Of a stretch of 64,000 nt of DNA, positions 51,143-64,000 are shown piece after piece (position 1 is the first letter of the stretch; every line of letters begins with the position of its first letter). The notes beneath the pieces are model-generated. The model searched no databases. It had not been told where the DNA came from and saw only the letters and a program-made list of their open reading frames with translations. The stretch is from Apostichopus japonicus. Lineage: Eukaryota; Echinodermata; Holothuroidea; Aspidochirotida; Stichopodidae. A program made the position numbers and the translations under genes. Location: contig NC_092578.1 of the NCBI RefSeq assembly GCF_037975245.1, forward strand, positions 7,717,501 through 7,781,500, given 5' to 3'.

Positions 51143-53163
51143 GTAATTAATTGAGAAATTAATTAATTAAGTAAGTAACTAAATAGGCAAAGAGAAACTT
51201 CGAGGAATCAAATAACATCAGACAAATGGTTCGATCTGGGACGTGTTACATCTCCCCGAAGGTAAATGAGATCGCAATGAAGACAATAACAACATAAAGA
51301 ATACAACAAACACATATATATGTCACATACAGACACATATGTATATGTGTATACAATCTGTATACAGACAGAGGATCTGTGTATGCAGATATGTGTACAC
51401 AGACACATAGGCCTATGTACACACCAAATAACAACGTCCTTCCTTATTATTGGCCTTTAGTATACCGAGCTGTTGAACATTTCTCCAGAGTTTGAATTTC
51501 CCCAACCCCCCTCCCCCTCCTACCCCACCCTCCCCACCCTACCCTCCCCACCCCATGAACGCATGAGCAATGACGAGCTGCTATATTATTTTTTTGCTCG
51601 CAGACTGCAAAAACCTGCAATCACCAAAATGTCCTTGACAAAATGTTTAAATTAAATATTTTCAAGAACAAGATTATTTTCAGGTTTTCTATGTAGAAGT
51701 TAAAATCGACTGTACACTACTGCATGCTGAAAGATCAAGAATTATTTATTGATTTCCGTTAAGAAGGCCTTTCTTTATCTAGTAGACCGACGTTAAACGG
51801 GTTACTACAGCTTCAGATGTTTGCTTATTATCAACCCTCGATAACTGAGATTACAACCACGAGCTCCCCCCCCCCCCCCAAAAAAAAATACCCAGTGGAA
51901 AACGATGGAAACTCGACGGTGCCAGACACTTTCTTCTCATTTAAAATAATAAGCCAAATTCAATTTCAGTCAGTTCCTTTATATATTAATATCATCCACA
52001 GTTATAAGGACTATGGATATAATAGAAAATAAAGTTTGCCTTTGAGAGAGGCAACTCCTTACTTGTCTTCATCAGAAGAAGGGGAGAAAAAAGGCAAAAT
52101 AAAAACCAGAAGCACATTGTGATCACCCGGTTGTTGACTGTTCGTGATTTTAGCTCAAAAATGATCAAATTCTCAGTGGAAAGTCTCGTCCCCCCCCCCC
52201 CTAAAAATCACAGGTAAATTTTCATCAAAACCTTAAAGAGTAGGCCTATAACTCAAAATAAAACCATCTACTTCATTCAAACTAAGAAACTCATAAATAT
52301 TTTTACCGAATGACATTTCATCAGAGTAAAATTATTGTTTACAATTAGTGTTATTAATGAAATTGTACAATTCTAAAATAATAACTTAAGCCTAGTAACT
52401 TCACCTTATATAGACCTACCTAATAAGCTTTGGTAACAACAATAATAATAAAAGCATATTGCACACATAAAAGCATAGATTTATTCAAGGTTTATGAACT
52501 TTATTACTGATAGATTTATTAACCTACGTGGCATTGCATCAAAGCTTTGAAAAATCACTAAAATGTGGAAAATTGTTGTGTTGTAGTATTTTATACGTTC
52601 TGTTCGTTACATGTTGCAACAGAATAGGAATTGAATTAAGTACAAAACTTGAAAAAGATTGAAATTAATTAAACTAAGTCAGACTGTTTTTGCTCTTCTT
52701 CCACTAATTGAAGATGGCATTCTGTCGTCAAAGACAATTATTGTTGTATATTAAAGTCATTCAAATAGGGACATTTTCTTGGTCATTTAGAAGAAAAAAC
52801 CGGACTGTCAAAATTAACCAAATACGTTATTATGGTAATGTGACATGTAAAGTGGAAATATTCTAACTGAACGCAAAATGTTGCTTTAATGAGGTCGGTT
52901 TGAAGGAGTAGTTCTGAATTTAATATAAACAGTCAGTATCAAGTATACTCTCAGAGAAACTACAGATGAACTGAACATAACAGCTTGTTCACTTGTGTAA
53001 TAGCCAACGATTTGGAAACAAAAACGATGGCGCTATTCTTGATTGAAGTTTTTATATAAGAGCTTTATATAATAGGAGCCGATCAAACAGTTGGTTGTTG
53101 TTATTCTGATTAGACACGGTTATTGCTAATACCAGTCTTTACTGTCTTCCCATATCATGCTTC

Positions 53164-53256
53164 AAAGCACTCGTACTGACAATACAAACAGTTCCTAACT
53201 TTTGTCAGTTTGAAACAGGATACGTATAGAGTTCATACTGTCAGTACGAGTGCTTT
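53164..53256. repeat. Inverted repeat with perfect 18-bp arms
   Basis: AAAGCACTCGTACTGACA (53164-53181) and its reverse complement TGTCAGTACGAGTGCTTT (53239-53256) are separated by 57 bases. It could be a tiny MITE or a stem-loop in the ADAM pre-mRNA; no target duplication was recognised. Confidence 0.85.
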
Positions 53257-53993
53257 TCAAGCGAAACAAGAAAGTGCAATGTAGAAGACAATCTTCCCAA
53301 CCGTTGTACGTCACTTTGCAATACATAGAGCTACTGGAAAACCTGAAAAGCTTCTGTTTCATATTCCACCTTTGCATTCTAAAGGATAAGGCAAGATATT
53401 TGAATTTCAAATAGGCTCGGCTCTGTGACAAATCCACGGATTTGCAAATTTTAGGAATTTATGTAAATCATTATTGCAACCAATATCAACAGCTCATCAT
53501 AACAATATATCTTCCTCAGTACACAAATGTAGGGATAGGGTAAACCTTTATAAGTAAAAACTGTATGTTGCGATGTGTGTATAACTTGAATCAAGCTATG
53601 TCATGTCAGTACACTTACTTGGAAAGTGAGTAATGGTTTTATAGTGGTGGCGGCAGACTGAACTCATGTTCTACAAATATATATTGATATATATATATAT
53701 ATTTTCTGACACTTCTTTAATGGGGTGGGGGCAGACAATATTTCGGTCCTAGCTCCACACTGACCACGTATTTATGTGATCCCCTAATTGGATACCACTC
53801 AATCTTGACGAAGAGATCCATTTAGCTTAATTTAAAACCATTTGGATATTCCTACATTATTAACCATATTTTCCAATACACGTTCAACTATCTCCTAAAA
53901 ATGAAATTTTTCATTATTTCTTTCTCAAACCTTTGAATTTTATTTCTGATCTCATCCTTTCTGATGCGTTCCTGGTAAACTAATATAACTATT

Positions 53994-54150
53994 TTATTAT
54001 TGTTGTTGTTGTTATTGTATTGTTATTGTTGTAGTTGTAATTATTGTTATTATTATTATAGTTGTTGTTGTTGTTATTATTATTTTTATGATTATTATTA
54101 GTAGTAGTAGTAGTATAAGTATTATTATTATTATTGTTGTTATTATTATG
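53994..54150. repeat. (GTT)n/(ATT)n imperfect trinucleotide tract
   Basis: Mixed TTG, TTA and TAG triplets, period 3. The poly-Asn open frame on the minus strand is an artefact. Confidence 0.9.
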
Positions 54151-54330
54151 TTTGACTTTTCTTACCTTTCCTTTAAAGATTATCAGTATTGGCCCCAAAA
54201 TTATAGCATGCTAAAGTTTGCTAGCATGTTTTAAAGATACTTTCCTGGTCAGCAGGATAGTTCTGCATCACCATAATCCTATCAATTACCCAATCAGTGT
54301 TGTTTTCTTCTCCTTTTCACTCATTTCCAG

Positions 54331-54354
54331 CTAGTATCAGAGACGATGGTTTAG
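54331..54354 (+). CDS. Terminal exon ending in a PDZ-binding motif (ETMV)
   Basis: The acceptor is TTTCACTCATTTCCAG. In phase 0 the exon reads LVSETMV then TAG. ETMV fits the class I PDZ ligand rule (S/T-x-hydrophobic at the C terminus), and vertebrate ADAM22 also ends in an ET-x-hydrophobic motif that binds PSD-95-type scaffolds. This is the simplest phase-consistent end. A competing reading, open in another frame to 54412 and joining in phase to a possible last exon at 55311-55356, cannot be excluded (see findings). Confidence 0.6.
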   Translation, partial: LVSETMV

Positions 54355-55915
54355 CGAATGTTACTAACTCTAAAGCTAACTATACAGAAGCAGCTGCAGA
54401 TTCGATTTACTGGTAAAACCTACAAGTGAGAAGTACCCTTGGGTACCTGTGCCAACCTCCTCCCCCTCCCCACCTTCCCTACCCTGTCCTTCTTTTCGTC
54501 CTTGCCATCTACGTCGTAGGAGCAATGACTTGTTGCCATACCATGTCATCTTAAGCTATTTCCGAACGACTATGTGGGATGAATATAAATATCATCAATA
54601 CGTTCACTTGCTTCAAGAGCTATGATTGAAGCTAAAAAATGCAACATTAAACACAAGTACAAATGTTCCTTACTACATTAAAGTGCCTAAATCCATATCC
54701 GCCACTCCATACCCCCCATGCCCCCCCACCACCCCCTAGTTCTTTCAACTTGTAGATATTTAAATATATTGTTTACGATCTGTGTGTGATTGGTAAGTTG
54801 GAAAGCACAGATCGAAAAATGAGAAGTTTGGGACGTCCAAAACAAACGTCGTTATCATTTCACTGGGCTGCAGATAACTCAACTGACGCCAATGCCTTTC
54901 AGAAAGAGCGCCACCTTTATTACAAAAAAAAAAATCTTTGTACATTTGTTCAGTGTATATATAATAACATTTTGTATTCACCTTTCACGAGACGAACTTA
55001 TTTACAGTTTCAACATCGATACATTCACTTTCTTGTAATTGACCGCAGCTCAATTATTAACTATTAAAAAAATAATTAGTTAACATTCATACCAACATTG
55101 TGTTTCTTTGCGTTTAAAAAGCTTCGTGTGCAAAAAAAAAAAAAAAAAAAGACTACGGAAGTTTCCTTAATGCGGTCATGAAGAACGCCTTCACAATTGC
55201 GTTCAAGTGCCTTCGTTCCACATTTTGTGCAATTTTGTGCAATTTTGCGTTTATCTTTCTTTTTGTATCTGTTTGTTTTTATTTGTGTTTGATTGTGTTT
55301 TTGTCTTTAGGCTGTCATCTGAGGTCATGGAAACCACCAACGGTGATGTAGAGTAACTTCGCAAATTACAAATGCGTCAAGTTATTATTGACTCCCTATC
55401 CCCCCCCCCCCACTCCCGTCCCCTCTGCATCTACCGCGCCTCGCCGTTCATTACCCTTCACCGATTGATTCTAAAGATAGCCGTTTGGATAGGATGGCGC
55501 TATTTATGAATAGATATGTCACCATTGTACAATTTCCCACCGCTATAGAGGCCTTATTACTAAAATTACCACACGATGGTGAATTGTAGCTACGAAAATA
55601 TTTTACAAACTGTTTGATTGCATAATGACTTTTATGCCGATATGCGATTTTATATTTGCTACAATGTCATCATAGTTCACATGTTAATACGCCTTCATAC
55701 AACAGTTTCTATAATAGGTAGGTCATGTTTTTCCTTTGAATTATTATTATTGTTAATTCGTACCTTAAAATTGTAATTTTGTGATACATTTGATACTTGT
55801 CTAACAAGAAATGTGTCTAATGAATACATTTTGTAAGTGAAATGTACGTGATCCCTTTGCAGTTAAGTTATAAGACACGTTTTATAATATGAATAAAATA
55901 AGTGGTATTCCATCT
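54355..55915 (+). other. Probable 3' UTR of the ADAM-like gene
   Basis: Non-coding sequence after the ETMV stop. It contains an ATTAAA near 54675, an 18-base A run (about 55133-55150) and an AATAAA at 55892-55897. The true cleavage site is unknown. A possible alternative terminal coding exon lies at 55311-55356. Confidence 0.35.
55892..55897 (+). promoter_or_regulatory. Candidate polyadenylation signal AATAAA
   Basis: First canonical hexamer noted well downstream of the ADAM-like stop. In AT-rich DNA this hexamer is common by chance, so the call is weak. Confidence 0.3.
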
Positions 55916-55919
55916 ATAT

Positions 55920-56110
55920 ACCCGGGCGCGAATCCAGGTGTGTGTGTGGTGGTTGGGGAAGGGTTGGGGGGGGGGGGATATACACCCCCATTTTCAACCT
56001 ACACAAAAAATGTAAATGTAGTTATTACTTTAATCGTGCATGTGTAGATTTACTGATACATCTAATTTGAGCCTAAACATGACTCAGGGTTGCACCATTT
56101 TCACGTAAAA
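55920..56110. repeat. Dispersed repeat copy (family of 39346)
   Basis: 'GCGCGAATCCAGGTGTG', a poly-G tract, 'TACACAAAAAATGTAAATGT' and 'TTGCACCATTTTCACGTAAA' follow the same order as at 39346-39540. Confidence 0.65.
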
Positions 56111-59100
56111 AAAAACTGTGTCTGTGAGATTTATTAAAAAATATTATCTTTTAATATAATGTGCCTATTTAAACGTGAAGGGCAGCATAAAGCTCCGTGG
56201 AAGTAAATGTGCGTTGTATATGTGATATAAACCAACTATATAAATAAGCTATAGAGCCTTAAGCGGGAGACAATGTTTACCTTTTAACAGCTCCGTGATA
56301 TGAAGGCCAATTTTCTTATCATCTCAGGCAATGACTAATCAAAAAGACTGAAGTATAGGCAAATTTTGAGAGCATCATGTTTCCAAGGATGTTGCATATA
56401 TTCACTACTTTCTTATGTATGTTGTTAGAAAATATCGATGGAAAAACTAGAGATTATGTGAGGCAAATATTATTTTTCGGTTCTGTATTCAATCTATCTG
56501 CTTTGATATTCCCTATTTATAACTCCATATGAGCATACTGCTTCCTCTTGAAGGCCACTAAGGCAAAATATCATATTTTTCTGTAATATAAATTTTTTAT
56601 GAGAATGTCATAATATTTGAAGAGCGCTTGTGCTTATTTTAATGAGTCTTTCTCCAAGGTCTCCAAAAAATATGTTTAAGAAAAACGTGTTAGTATTTAA
56701 AACAAACAAGTGATAAAAGTTGGCAGTATTTCGCCATATGCTGAGGCTAAACTGAATCATGGTAAACGAAAATACCACGAAAGCATATCAGACACGACAC
56801 GACACGACACAATATTTTAATTAATTGCTACATGATAAAATAAGTGGGATCTAAGCTAACTGAAATACTGAATCAAGAAACCATTAAAAATATGTAAACA
56901 AGGCAGTTCAAAAATAAAAGGAACTTAGAGACAGACAGCCAGACAGACAGACAGAAAGACAGCGGAGACCTAAGAACTGCGCAAGTATCCATTATACCAT
57001 GTTAGGGGACAAGAGGGATTCAGGATTCTATTAAAAGAGGGGAGGGTGTCCATGTTGAAGCTGAAGTAGACCCCCGTGTAGGGGTTTTGAAGCATCCTAC
57101 CCCATAGCCCAGAAAAACAAATCAAATGGTGAATTCTGAGTCATATATATACTTAAATTAGGTCTTCAATTATTCCTAAACGAAAGGTTATGCTAATAAC
57201 TAAATTTGGTGTATAAGGTTGAAAAAAGTGGGAAGGGGCTGTGCGTCCCCGTAATCAAACCCCCCCCCCCTCCTTGTATCCGCGCCTTGGAACAAAACAA
57301 TGCCTTACACTGCATATTAGTAATATTTCTTATGTAAATAAATCTGTTAATCGACAATTAAAACAGAAATAAAAATAAAACGGTGGGGCAATTTTTGAAA
57401 CAGGATAACGTTAAATATAGATACCAGAACGAAAATTAAAAGATAACAAATACAGATGGGGAAGTATATAGAAGATATAAACGCCGTCCTTGGAAAATAT
57501 TACTATAAATACCCCCCCCCCCATACCCACCCCCACCCTCCTCCCTCCAAATCAGAAATGATCCGGAAAGACAATTCAAGGAGACTGTTGTAATTAGTTG
57601 TTTGCAATATATGTCAAACATATATATTATCAACCATAATGCAATGCGAGAATGCAAAGTGTATTCATGTTATTTACACGTGTAACGTCAACAAATGCTG
57701 CTTTATTTTGGAAGCAGTTTAAATGAAAATCTCTCACTTTTTAAACTACTATAATCTTTTTATTTTTAGTTTACATATGGCTGAAGTAAAACAGTAAATG
57801 ACAATTATTAATACTTATCATTATAATACTAGCATTATTATTAAATTACATAGCACTAGCACTAAATTCAGAATGTTTCTCTGCATGAAAGGCAAAAAAC
57901 GATGTCAATTGAATTAGATTATTCACATCTTCAACCTAATAAAATGAGGGTGAAAAAAATAACCGATTTCAGCTAACCTTTTGTACAATTAAAAAAATCC
58001 CCGAGATTATAGTCTTGTTTAAATTATTTTCCTCGAGAAGACTTCAGTTCCTAAGAGGCTGACGGAGGTTCAAGTTTCAGTTTATTCAATCTTGCACCTG
58101 TTTTCGAGTATCTCTTCGGTTTTATCGTCAATTTTTTCCCCATTTTTTTTTATTTCTCCTTTTCTTTACTTTCTGTCCAAAAGCATGGATATATATAGAG
58201 GGTGAAAAAAAGGCTACATTATAGGTTACACGATGGTTCTCTATAGGTTTTATTTGTGCATTCGCGCAAGTAAAAGCCTTGCTTTATGAATATTTTTTCA
58301 ACGTATATAAGTATATGTAGACGGTATATATTTAAATTGTAATTTTTTAACCTAATTTCAACGTCCCCTGATTCGATTTATGGAAGGCTAAAGAAGTAGG
58401 TTATGTTTCAAGTACATTACCTTTCCTTCAGTATTGGAATATAGTTGGAAACAAATAATTGACACGAAAATAGCTGGATTTTCAAATATATTTATACCGA
58501 TTCACTCTCATCGGTAAGATTTTTATCTGCTTCCCCTTTTCGCTTTTTATCCTTGCATGTTAAAGCTTTTAGTCGATGTCTGTTTGCAAGTTACTTTGCC
58601 CTTGGTTTATCTTGGCCTCATTTTTTTCTCTCTGTCCCTTTTGCCTGCGATTTGAATTCTTACCGTCGCCAATGTCTCATCAATTTTCAAAATCTCTGAT
58701 TTTAATCTGCCAAACTTTCACACGTTTACTTATCAGATAGCCTCTTTCGGGCTGTAAGAAATATTTTATTGCTTTCTCTTGAAAAAATGAACAGTACGAT
58801 AGAAACTTGGGCCCTTTTATAATTATCTCTTATATGTGAGAGGTCCAATGACGGTGAATTATTTTAAGTGAAAGAAGTAACAGTGAGTTTTCAGATAATA
58901 TACTAACTTTAAAAGCAGACGGCATTGTGTGTGTGTTATAATGGTGCCTCTTGTCGTGCAAACACACAATAGCACATACGAAGACTTGTATATACTATAC
59001 CGTCGGTGCATTTCTCTCGCATCTGGGATCGTGAGTGGGAATTGCACAAAATTATGCATTTTTCGGCCATTTTATTTTGTAGGCAGACAACAAGTCTCAA

Positions 59101-60679
59101 GACCACCTCCCCCTCCCAAAACTATACTAATAAATTTGATAAAAGAGCCAAAAGTATATTTTTAAGGCCAATCAGGTCTCCAGAGAGCCAAATTTGGCTT
59201 TTAAAATCCAATATACGAAAAGCTGACACAAAATACAGCTTAAAAGATTGGAGGGGTGGGGGTGGGGTTATGCAGCGTGGAAATGTGAAGGGTGGGGGGG
59301 GGGTAATGCAGCTTGGGAGTATTAAGGGAGTTTGGGGTGTAAAGAGGGTGCGGAGAGGATGGAGTGTACGGTCCACTCTGTTTTCTGAACTGTGATGTTT
59401 GGTAGCGTACATATTTCGTGAATCAACTATACTTCGCACTCATATAATGTCAGCGTATGTCATTTTGTTTATATATAATTTGGCTCAAGGTTGGGGATAA
59501 GTCCCAGATCGATGTGATTACTCTGATAAGTGTTCATTGTAGAAATGAAAGGTATTTTTCATGTTAAATTTTTGATGATTGTATTTGATGACAGTTTTTG
59601 TTTTGTTTTTAATACCGTTTGCTGTTCTGTTGTATTTTAGTTTCGTATGAAATTAACTGTCTCTCATGAGTAACATCTCTCTCTAGTCAGGCCTGACAAA
59701 CCAAAATCCCGATAACATTTGCAATAAAGAATTTTGGGGAAATTGAGAGGTTTGGTATAAATTAAGGTATGCATATAGGTAATGTATATTAACTGACATG
59801 ATGACAAATGATTAATTTAAAAAAAAATAGCTAGTTTTTCTTTGTGTGAAATGGTCACGTTATTGATGGATACACGGAATAATCAATGTCATATTGTCAT
59901 AAAAATTTGGGGTCATAGTACATTGACTGCTAGCGATCATTCCAAATACACTTTCTTTAACAAATGAAGAATTTTCTAAAGAAAGAAACGCCTGTTCTTT
60001 TGCAAGCTATTTGTTTTGATGATATTTACTTAGCGACCCATGTCATCCGAATCCTTTAACTAGATTAGCTGCCTAAAATGAAATATTTTTTATATATTTT
60101 TTATAGGAGACACAAACCTAACCATGCATAATTGGTCCATGTGATAGAGATAACTGTCATGAGTAACTTCACCGAATAGTTTGATGTTACTAAATCTGGG
60201 AAATATCAGATTTAGTGTTTATTGACACACACAAGTCGGAAGACTTGATCAAGTCTAAATATGACATCATCGAGCCACATGTACTTACATACATATGTTG
60301 TTCTTTATAGTTATTACAATGTTAATGTTCTGTAATGGTGATGTGCTTTGAGTCGAGTGTTGAATCTAGAATATTGAAGCTCTAAACATGACTCTAAAGA
60401 TAACCGTAGTTTTTTCTTCAGTGACAACATTGTTAACACTTTATACCATGAAAATATGTAAAAGAAATACAAAGAGGAAATAAGAAAGTTCCATGTCCTT
60501 GTGGCACTATGACCTGCAGGTAAAGTCACAGAGTTACAAACGTGAAAGCTACCTAATACGACTTTTAAGCTAGAGTATATTCCAAACGGAACAAGAATTT
60601 TCTTATGCTATATGGTTTTAGTTGTTCATATCGAAGATCCCTGTCCACTAAGCCAAAGAGAATGGTTAGGACTGTGTCA
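56111..60679. other. Downstream intergenic DNA with repeat copies
   Basis: No gene recognised. It includes an inverted copy of the 39346 family at about 57000-57295 ('GGTTTTGAAGC', 'AAATTAGGTCTTCAATTATTCC', then poly-C and 'TATCCGCGCCTT'), short (ACACG)n and (CAGA)n tracts near 56791-56960, and a fragment of the 7680 repeat family near 60180-60340. Confidence 0.5.
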
Positions 60680-60985
60680 GGGGGTAGGAGCTGGGGGGGG
60701 GGGGGCACTGGGGACACGTGTCCCCAACTTTCCCCAAAATAACAAATGTGCCCTACTGGCAAATAAAATGTGCCCCTTTGATGAAGAATAGCAAATGTCT
60801 TTTGGAGATCTTAAGCCTTTGTTAATTTTAAAGAGTCACGTGCACCATAATAGTATTGATAGCATATTAACACATCGTATATATTTAAGTGATATAACCG
60901 GTGTCTATCGGTTTATTGGTGGTTGTGGAATGAGAAAGTGCCCCTCTGATGTTGTGCCCCCCCCCACTTTTTAGAAGCTTCCTAC
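60680..60985. repeat. G/C-tract-bounded repeat with 'GTGCCCC' blocks
   Basis: A poly-G tract, 'GGGGACACGTGTCCCC' (a perfect palindrome), two 'AATGTGCCC' blocks, and on the right 'AAAGTGCCCCTCTGATGTTG' followed by poly-C. The texture suggests an old interspersed element; the ends are not defined. Confidence 0.45.
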
Positions 60986-63900
60986 CCCCCTGGACTATGT
61001 TCCCTTTAATGACCGTACGTTTGGGTTAAGAAGATGAAATAGAGAACTTGATATTTAAATAGCGCAGTGAGGGCTATATGCTTCTGATGGGTGTCACAAA
61101 GTTAAAAGTGCTACTTACGAATATCTATACTTTCTATATAAATATGTGAGGAAGTTTATTATCAATATAGTCAACACGTGATGCTTCGTGATATTGTGTT
61201 CATAATATTTTTGTGTAAAAGGGAATTTCTTTGTCCCATTCTTTATTTAAATCAATGAATAAGGATTTTTTTACTGCTGCTTATCCGTTGCAGGTTAATA
61301 GTATGAGGAAAAAAATGGGGAATATTCTTGGAAATTTGCCTTTAAGAAATAAGAACTTTTGTGACGTCATAGAAGCCTCTGTAAATTTGCATAATATGAC
61401 ATGTTTATCATTGTTTCTATTTGTACAAATTATACACCTTTATATAACTGTTTATAACTGTTTATACACAATACAAATTGTTAAATCACCTACAGTGACA
61501 ACTGATTCTTGCTAATTTTGTGTAAATCGTTTGCTATTTTTATTTTATTGTATTTATTCATTAAATTATTTATTTGTTGTTTTGCAAAGGGATCTGTGAC
61601 GAATCGTAGGCTTTTTTTCAATAAAGTGCAACCAATTTACGTTGCTGGAAGTTTACCTTCATTCTTACTGAATCATCCGTGAGGTTAAAAAAGGTCAATT
61701 ATTTCTGAGGAGTTTTAACAAAACCGTCTAACGAAACGACGTAAATAGTAACCTCAGAGCAAGCTAGGTTTGAATATAAACTCCAATAATTACACAGAAA
61801 GTTGATCCTCTGCAGAGTCGAGAAGATCCGTATGTCCAAGATGTTAAAAAGGAGGGGGTCTGTCCACTGGGGTAGTGGAAGCGGACTTTCCATGTAGGGA
61901 GTATCGGGGTCGTCCCATAGAGAAAATAATATATACAGTGTTAGATATCAAATGGTGCATTTTAAGCATATATTTAGATCATAATTTAAAAATTAGGTCT
62001 ATTGGCGCAATAAAGTGCTAATATCTACTTTTGATTGCTTGTGTAAGGTTGAACAAGGGGCAGGGGAGGGGATGTTCCCCCCACCTCCACCCCCATGGAT
62101 ATCTAATTACTCACCAACTAACGTTCATTTCATTGAAGAAAAATATCTAGCAGATTGTCTTACATTGTATTTTGAGCTACACTTACTATGTATAGATTTG
62201 ATAAAGAGGATATGACGAAACATTAACATGCATGTCGCGAAACTAAAGATACACTTTGTATTTATGTGTGTATTTGATTATAGTGGGAGAGAATATCCTT
62301 AAAATAGGTCGACCTTCACGTATGATCCATCTTATGTAGGTTAGCCAACAGGGGAGAGCAGGGGGGGGGGGTGCTGAAGGCGTTATGCACCTTGTCCACA
62401 GCTTCTAACCATTCTGTTCCTCAAAACATTACCTGAGAGTATAGAGTTGAAACATCGAGCTTATCACCTAAAGTTCCAGAGAAAAGTTGTTATAACCATC
62501 TCTATGGAAATCTCTGCTGCTTTGTACTTATATAAACCTATATGTTTAAACATTTGTTTTATTAAACTACGTCGCTTTCAGTAACAAATAGATAAATAGG
62601 TCAACGTTTCTATCCTTTCCTATCCGCCGGATGTTTCTAGAACAGTAAGAAATGCTCCCAAATGTAGAGTGTTCACTTTATAAAGTTGCATTTTACACTG
62701 AATTTGCCAGATTTTCTGATGATATTATGCTTTATCTATTAAAGGAATGATAAGAACCTAAAACTATAATCTAGTACTGAACCCCCCCCCCCCAGAAAAA
62801 AGGCCCCTCAAATGAACAATGGGATCAGATATAAACTAGGATAGTTTGCAATCGAAACAATAAAACATGATATTATAAGGTTGTGGTGCACGAAAATCTT
62901 CTCGGTATCGTACAAACGAATTATTACGTGCTAACACAAAGGTCATCGAAATAAGGGGGGAGGGGGAGGTGAGGGTTAGCTACAAAGAACTTTTAGTAAT
63001 ATTTAGGGGGACTATAAATATATCTGCATATTATCTGGTTTTGTTACAATGGTAACTTATCACCAAACCCAACACAAAATGCTTAACGTAAGTATATGAA
63101 TCTCTGGTATAATATAAGCCCTCTTTACACAAACACAAAGCATAAGAAATTCTAATGAATGATTGTATCTGGAACTAAGATATCTTTATTCTTCCATGCA
63201 TTTGATCATGTGTTTCCATTGTTTTTACAGTATCCCTGTTGTCATACGTATAGATGATATTGGACGAAAAATATTGGTCAATGAAAACTGAAAATATTTG
63301 CTTGGAAATGACTATTTTCATGCAAGTTTTAAACAATGACCAATGACCATGCACAAAGGAGTTCATAAAGTAACGAAATATTCATTTTCTTCGCCATAAT
63401 GTCGATCAGACTGAAAACAGCATATGTATTTGCTGTTATGTTTTGTTAAATCTGTGTGTCTGTGTCCTGTTAAATCTGAGTGAGGCGTATAGTCAGTACA
63501 CCAATGTTGGAGTAGGGTGGTGCATTGACGGGGTGGGTGAGGTGGAGGGGGGGAGGGGGAGGTGGCGTACATAATGGGTTGTGGTGACGTGGATGTTGTA
63601 TGGCAATATTCTTAGAGGGAGAACGGTAAAATATTTTCGCCGTTTAAGTATACTCTTTTGATACAAAATTTTCCTCAATTTCTGGATGAAAGGAATTGAG
63701 GATCAGTTGAACCGCGACGAAATGGCTTTGAAACTCAATTTCAAGAATTTAGAATTTCAAACTTGGAGATGACCTTTAAGCTGATGAGGATTGAAGAGGG
63801 AGTGGAGGGGCAGTGAAATTACAAATCCTCCAAAAAAATATAAGCCAAACATGAGTCGTTTTTGCAGATTTTGAAATATTAAAAAGATAGTTGTGACTTG

Positions 63901-64000
63901 ATGGTTCACATGAAGTAAAAGGTTGTATATTATGTTCGCAGGCTGAAAACATAATATGATAGAAGATATGTTACAAACATGCACGAAGGAGGGGGTGGGG
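60986..64000. other. Downstream DNA, no gene recognised
   Basis: Contains an inverted copy of the 39346 repeat family at about 61850-62100 ('GGGGTAGTGGAAGCGGACTTTCC', 'AAAAATTAGGTCTATTGG') and poly-G/C tracts near 62360 and 62780. The open frame at 61231-61515 has no domain or splice context. Confidence 0.5.

Larger units (their letters stand above)
51143..54330. other. Last intron of the ADAM-like gene
   Basis: 3.2 kb between the exon at 51043-51142 and the terminal exon. It includes C/A homopolymer tracts near 51867, a short inverted repeat (53164-53256) and a (GTT/ATT)n stretch (about 53994-54150). An open segment at 51811-52032 after an AG is considered among the rejected items. Confidence 0.5.

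Noticed and set aside
51811-52032. Open stretch after CTACAG in phase 0 (LQMFAYYQPSITEI and on) that could be another tail exon
   Set aside because: It contains adjoining runs of about 13 C and 9 A, which are typical of non-coding DNA here, and lacks a good donor. The direct join from 51142 to 54331 is simpler.

Overview
The window is animal nuclear DNA. It is AT-rich, its genes are split by GT-AG introns of several hundred bases to almost 19 kb, and it is full of microsatellites, miniature inverted-repeat elements and diverged dispersed repeats, with one intact non-LTR retrotransposon. The repeat style, including many poly-G/poly-C tracts next to short repeats with 'GCGTATCC'-like ends, would suit a marine invertebrate, perhaps an echinoderm such as a sea cucumber. 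The species is an inference; nothing in the window fixes it.

One host protein gene is convincing. Twelve short plus-strand exons between 20093 and 54354 join in compatible phases into the 3' part of an ADAM-family membrane protein. In order they give the end of a disintegrin domain (CDLPEYC), the start of a cysteine-rich domain, an EGF-like module, a juxtamembrane stalk, one transmembrane helix, and a very basic cytoplasmic tail built from small exons, two of them exactly 27 nt. The tail ends in ETMV, a class I PDZ-binding motif. The EGF and transmembrane parts and the PDZ-type end most resemble the ADAM11/22/23 group. The prodomain, metalloprotease domain and most of the disintegrin domain were not found and should lie upstream. 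The middle of the cysteine-rich domain was also not found, although the flanking exons splice in frame without it.

Layout. 1-20 kb: repeats with no confident exon, including a 427-bp inverted-repeat element at 2953-3379 and a 348-bp one at 16921-17268, both with perfect target duplications. 20-29 kb: extracellular ADAM exons, with an (ATC)n array and a 22-bp minisatellite in the introns. 29.2-47.9 kb: one giant intron holding four near-identical tRNA-Ser(AGA) genes, a segmental duplication of a tRNA-bearing unit, a 5.2-kb Tx1/L1-like LINE with two intact ORFs and a perfect 16-bp target duplication, long (TA)n blocks and a decayed tRNA-like sequence. 47.9-54.4 kb: transmembrane and cytoplasmic exons. 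54.4-64 kb: probable 3' UTR, then repeats with no recognisable gene.

The ADAM exons make one transcript. The LINE and the tRNA genes are independent units lying in its largest intron on the same strand. The two most notable points are in the LINE. Its ORF1 and ORF2 share one frame and are separated by a single UGA followed by 19 open codons. Its ORF1 carries three CCHC knuckles plus two identically spaced C2H2 fingers at the C terminus.
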